Below, piece after piece: positions 61,753 through 64,000 of a stretch of DNA of 64,000 nucleotides. Within the stretch, counting starts at the first letter, position 1, and each line of letters opens with the position of its first letter. The stretch is from positions 694,501-758,500 of the forward strand of contig NZ_CP035107.1 in assembly GCF_004088395.1 (NCBI RefSeq). The letters are read 5' to 3'. Below the pieces are notes generated by a model, which was given only the letters and a program-made list of their open reading frames with translations, was not told the origin of the DNA and did no database searches. The stretch is from Ornithobacterium rhinotracheale. GTDB taxonomy: Bacteria > Bacteroidota > Bacteroidia > Flavobacteriales > Weeksellaceae. The translations under genes and the position numbers were made by a program.

Positions 61753-62291
61753 CAGTTTTTATTTTTTAGCACAAAAAACACAATCCAGATAATCCACAAC
61801 ACCACTACCATTCCGTAAATAATGGCAGGGAACAGATAATCGTGCGCCAATTCGCTGTATTCGGCGTGGTAGGCAAAAATATAATTGAGGATTGCAATGC
61901 GTGTAATATTGGTAAAATGCAGCAAAATCACGCCCCCCACCGAATACAGGAAACTCGGCAAAAGCTTTTTGGAAAATGCAATGATAAACGAAACGAAAAT
62001 AATCATAATTGCAATGGCATTGCACCCTTCGTTTATGATACATACATAGCGGCCATTCAGCAAGAAACGGCGAAAAGTCTCTCCTGCTATCTGTTCAGAA
62101 TTGGCATTGAAGCCCAGCCACTGCATCACTTGTGCGGTGCTTTCTGCCACCCAAGCCGTGAAGGGATCTGCAATTTGTTTTAACTCAGAAAAATGTTGCA
62201 AATATTGGCTATACAACAAAGTGAGCACAATATAAGTGATAAAGAATTTGGCAATGAGCCACAATGCGGGTTTAAATTCCTTTAAATTCAT
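61752..62291 (-). CDS. xrtF: Exosortase F (XrtF)
   Basis: 179 aa from ATG 62291 (MNLKEFKPALWL); a start at 62303 adds four residues. Six membrane helices, with the exosortase active-site residues Cys in INEGCNAIAIM (about 95), Arg in NITRIAILN (about 138) and His in AHDYLFPAIIYG (about 155). A protease/transpeptidase that processes C-terminally sorted surface proteins. No PEP-CTERM-type substrate is seen in this window. Confidence 0.9.
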   Translation of the reverse strand: MNLKEFKPALWLIAKFFITYIVLTLLYSQYLQHFSELKQIADPFTAWVAESTAQVMQWLGFNANSEQIAGETFRRFLLNGRYVCIINEGCNAIAIMIIFVSFIIAFSKKLLPSFLYSVGGVILLHFTNITRIAILNYIFAYHAEYSELAHDYLFPAIIYGMVVVLWIIWIVFFVLKNKN

Positions 62292-62321
62292 AATTAAATG
62301 CAAATGTAGAAGATTATTTTT

Positions 62322-62329
62322 TATTTTTG
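62322..62329 (+). promoter_or_regulatory. -7 element of the GAF-domain gene
   Basis: TATTTTTG fits TAnnTTTG, 16 bases before the ATG at 62346. Confidence 0.4.
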
Positions 62330-62345
62330 CCTTAAATTCAGAATT

Positions 62346-62792
62346 ATGAGCGATTTAAGAAAGAGAATTGATACGATTTTTGAGGCAAATCAAGAATTAG
62401 ATAGCACTTTACAAAAGATTTGTAAATTGTTGTATGATGAGGTAAAGCACTTCAATTGGGTGGGCTTTTACTTTAAAAATGGAGATAAACAAGAGCTAAA
62501 GTTAGGACCTTACGAAGGTGCCCCAACTGAGCACACCATTATTCCATATGGCAAAGGAATTTGCGGACAAGTGGCGGTGAGCAACGAGACTTTTATCTCG
62601 CAAGATGTGTATGCCGAGGAAAACTATTTGGCGTGTAGCATTGAGACCAAGGCAGAAATCGTGGTGCCAATTTTTAAAAACGGAGAAAATGTAGGGCAAA
62701 TCGATATTGATTCGCATTATGCCAATTCCATCAGCAAGGAAGATGAGGAGTTGCTCAATTACATTTGCGAGCGTGTAGGGAAAATGCTTTAA
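62346..62792 (+). CDS. GAF-domain protein, free methionine-(R)-sulfoxide reductase-like
   Basis: 148 aa, one GAF domain: FNWVGFYFKNGDKQELKLGPYEGAPTEHTIIPYGKGICGQVAVSNETFISQDVYAEENYLACSIETKAEIVVPI. fRMsr enzymes use three Cys, in PAC, GVC and IAC positions. Here the last two are present (GICG, LACS) but the first is replaced (PTE). It may still act with two Cys or have lost activity. It stands alone. Confidence 0.82.
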   Translation: MSDLRKRIDTIFEANQELDSTLQKICKLLYDEVKHFNWVGFYFKNGDKQELKLGPYEGAPTEHTIIPYGKGICGQVAVSNETFISQDVYAEENYLACSIETKAEIVVPIFKNGENVGQIDIDSHYANSISKEDEELLNYICERVGKML

Positions 62793-62821
62793 AATCGGAT
62801 TTTTTTCAAAATAATATAAAA

Positions 62822-62858
62822 CCAAGGGCGATTGCTTTTTGCAATCGCCCTTGGCTTT
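62822..62858. terminator. Bidirectional terminator
   Basis: CCAAGGGCGATTGC and GCAATCGCCCTTGG form a perfect 14-bp stem around TTTTT between two convergent genes, with A/T runs on both sides. Confidence 0.9.
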
Positions 62859-62882
62859 TATAAAAGTTTATAATCTTAAAAA

Positions 62883-64000
62883 TTAAGGTAAAACTTCTTT
62901 CATAATGTAGCCTTGTGAGCCGTTTGGAATAGGGATACTCAATTTTTGAGAAAGCGTAGGAGCTACATCGGTAATGTTATAGCGAGTGAAGCTTTCGCCT
63001 GGTTTCACTTTCCAGCCATACCAAATGTTTGGTACATGCGTATCGTATAGGTAAGTAGTCCCGTGAGTGGTACCTTTGGCACCGTATTCCATGTATTGCG
63101 GGTCTAGCAACACAACGATGTCTCCGTTTTGTTTAGGGTCGTAGCCACGCTCGATTAAGCTTAAATTGTAATCAGTTGGGTTTCCTTGCAAGATGTCATT
63201 TCGGGAGTAGGTGCGTGCTACAAATGGTTTTTCGTTTGTCCAGTCGCATATTTCACGAACGATTTTGTCATAATCCAATTTTTTGTTTTTGATGTATTCG
63301 TCGTTCAAGAAAATATTTTGGTTAGAATAATTTGTAATCAATTCTTTGCCATAAATTGGCGTAAAATGTTCTTGCATTTCTTTGAAAAATGCTTTGTAAT
63401 CCAGATTTTTTACATGGTATTTATGGTCGAGCAAGAAGTTTGGATTTTCTGCTGCAGCGTGGTCGGCACTCAAGAAAAGCAGATAATTGCCTTTTCCTAC
63501 TTTTTGGTCAAGGAAGTTTAGTAAATCAGCGATGTTTAGATCTAATCTTAAGTAAGTGTCTTGAATCTCCATAGAACGCGGTGCAAAATTGTGTCCTACA
63601 TAATCGGTAGAAGAGAAGCTAATTGCTAAGAAATCTGTAAATTCTCCTTTTCCTAGATTTTCATGCTCTATGGCTTCTTTGGCTAAATGAGCTACCATAT
63701 CGTTCCCGTAAGGAGTAGTTTTTAATACGCTGTAGTTGCCAGTTTTTTTAGTAACTTTCTTTAAATCATAAGGAAAGACAGGCTTATCTAGCCCAGGGAA
63801 TCCCGCTTCGTATGGGGTGAGGTCTGGAGTGCTCTCGTCGTATTCTTTGGCATCTTTAAGCAATTTCCAGCCTTGTTTTATGAATTTTTCTGGTTCTTTT
63901 TTAGCATTATAATTTTTTACCCACTGTGGCAACTCTTTCATGTAAAATGTGCTTGAGATAAAGTTGCAATTTTTGTCCATCCAGTAAGCCGCATCGGCAA
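62883..64000 (-). CDS. PafA-like alkaline phosphatase family protein, C-terminal part, cut by window edge
   Basis: The frame is open to the right edge; residues before the internal Met at 63980 read ADAAYW. The visible 370 or so residues include FLAISFSSTDYVGHNFAPRSMEIQDTYLRLD and LLFLSADHAAAENP (zinc ligands Asp and His), and GTTHGTTYLYDTHVPNIWYGW near the end. These belong to the alkaline phosphatase superfamily, as in PafA of Flavobacteria. The nucleophile lies outside the window. Probably secreted. Confidence 0.88.
   Translation of the reverse strand, partial: ADAAYWMDKNCNFISSTFYMKELPQWVKNYNAKKEPEKFIKQGWKLLKDAKEYDESTPDLTPYEAGFPGLDKPVFPYDLKKVTKKTGNYSVLKTTPYGNDMVAHLAKEAIEHENLGKGEFTDFLAISFSSTDYVGHNFAPRSMEIQDTYLRLDLNIADLLNFLDQKVGKGNYLLFLSADHAAAENPNFLLDHKYHVKNLDYKAFFKEMQEHFTPIYGKELITNYSNQNIFLNDEYIKNKKLDYDKIVREICDWTNEKPFVARTYSRNDILQGNPTDYNLSLIERGYDPKQNGDIVVLLDPQYMEYGAKGTTHGTTYLYDTHVPNIWYGWKVKPGESFTRYNITDVAPTLSQKLSIPIPNGSQGYIMKEVLP

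Noticed and set aside
1-64000. CRISPR array or rRNA operon
   Set aside because: No regularly spaced 25-40-base repeats and no rRNA sequence were seen.

Overview
The window is chromosomal DNA of an AT-rich member of the Bacteroidota, class Flavobacteriia (Weeksellaceae/Ornithobacterium-like; the genus is inference). The signs are TAnnTTTG-type promoters, a complete alternative complex III locus, exosortase F (XrtF), an S9 oligopeptidase B, a TonB-dependent receptor, a type III glutamine synthetase and a GH92 mannosidase. There are no rRNA genes and no CRISPR array. One tRNA (tRNA-His) is present.

Region 1 (1-7.75 kb, minus strand) is the right part of an integrative mobilizable element in the 3' end of mnmE. 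In order of transcription it has a tyrosine integrase (reading frame broken by one base), an Asn-rich membrane protein, an excisionase-like HTH protein, a DUF3987 helicase/primase-like ATPase, an iteron-like array, a TOPRIM/zinc-ribbon primase-like protein, an oriT-like inverted-repeat zone, a MobC-like accessory protein, a relaxase and a small membrane protein. Last comes a reverse transcriptase cut by the window edge, preceded by about 475 bp of non-coding DNA with several inverted repeats. That layout resembles retron/DRT defence loci.

Region 2 (7.7-13.5 kb) is core: mnmE, oligopeptidase B, pnp. Region 3 (13.59-22.06 kb) is the most striking part. It is an 8.46-kb element inserted exactly between rpsO and pnp, with imperfect terminal inverted repeats, a 9-bp flanking direct repeat and an IS30-family transposase as its last gene. 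Its other genes look like a small virus: an HUH rolling-circle Rep, a tiny HTH protein, a six-unit 10-bp phased A-tract array, a beta-rich capsid-like protein, several tiny membrane proteins and a membrane-anchored GH19-type lysin. I read it as a transposase-mobilised prophage of a small, probably ssDNA or membrane-containing phage. No packaging ATPase or Zot gene is visible.

Region 4 (22.1-38.8 kb) is core: rpsO, a TonB receptor, an M23 peptidase, holA, an HsdR-N-like protein, glnN, a porin-like protein, tRNA-His, rplY, prs, ftsE, rocD, a TIGR01777 epimerase and a SPOR protein. Region 5 (39.0-47.5 kb) is the alternative complex III operon actABCDEF, which passes electrons from quinol to cytochrome c; no cytochrome oxidase genes follow it here. 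Region 6 (47.6-51.4 kb) holds pdxA and the yceD-rpmF-accB-accC fatty-acid block. Region 7 (51.5-64 kb) holds an EamA exporter, a LolC/E-like permease with rbfA, a DEAD-box helicase, a ROK kinase, several secreted proteins, GH92, the XrtF pair, an fRMsr-like GAF protein and the C-terminal part of a PafA-like alkaline phosphatase.

Four genes (integrase, actC, accC, rbfA) are broken by single-base homopolymer indels. Three are one-G losses in poly-G tracts of core genes. That pattern points to sequencing or assembly error at least as strongly as to real mutation.
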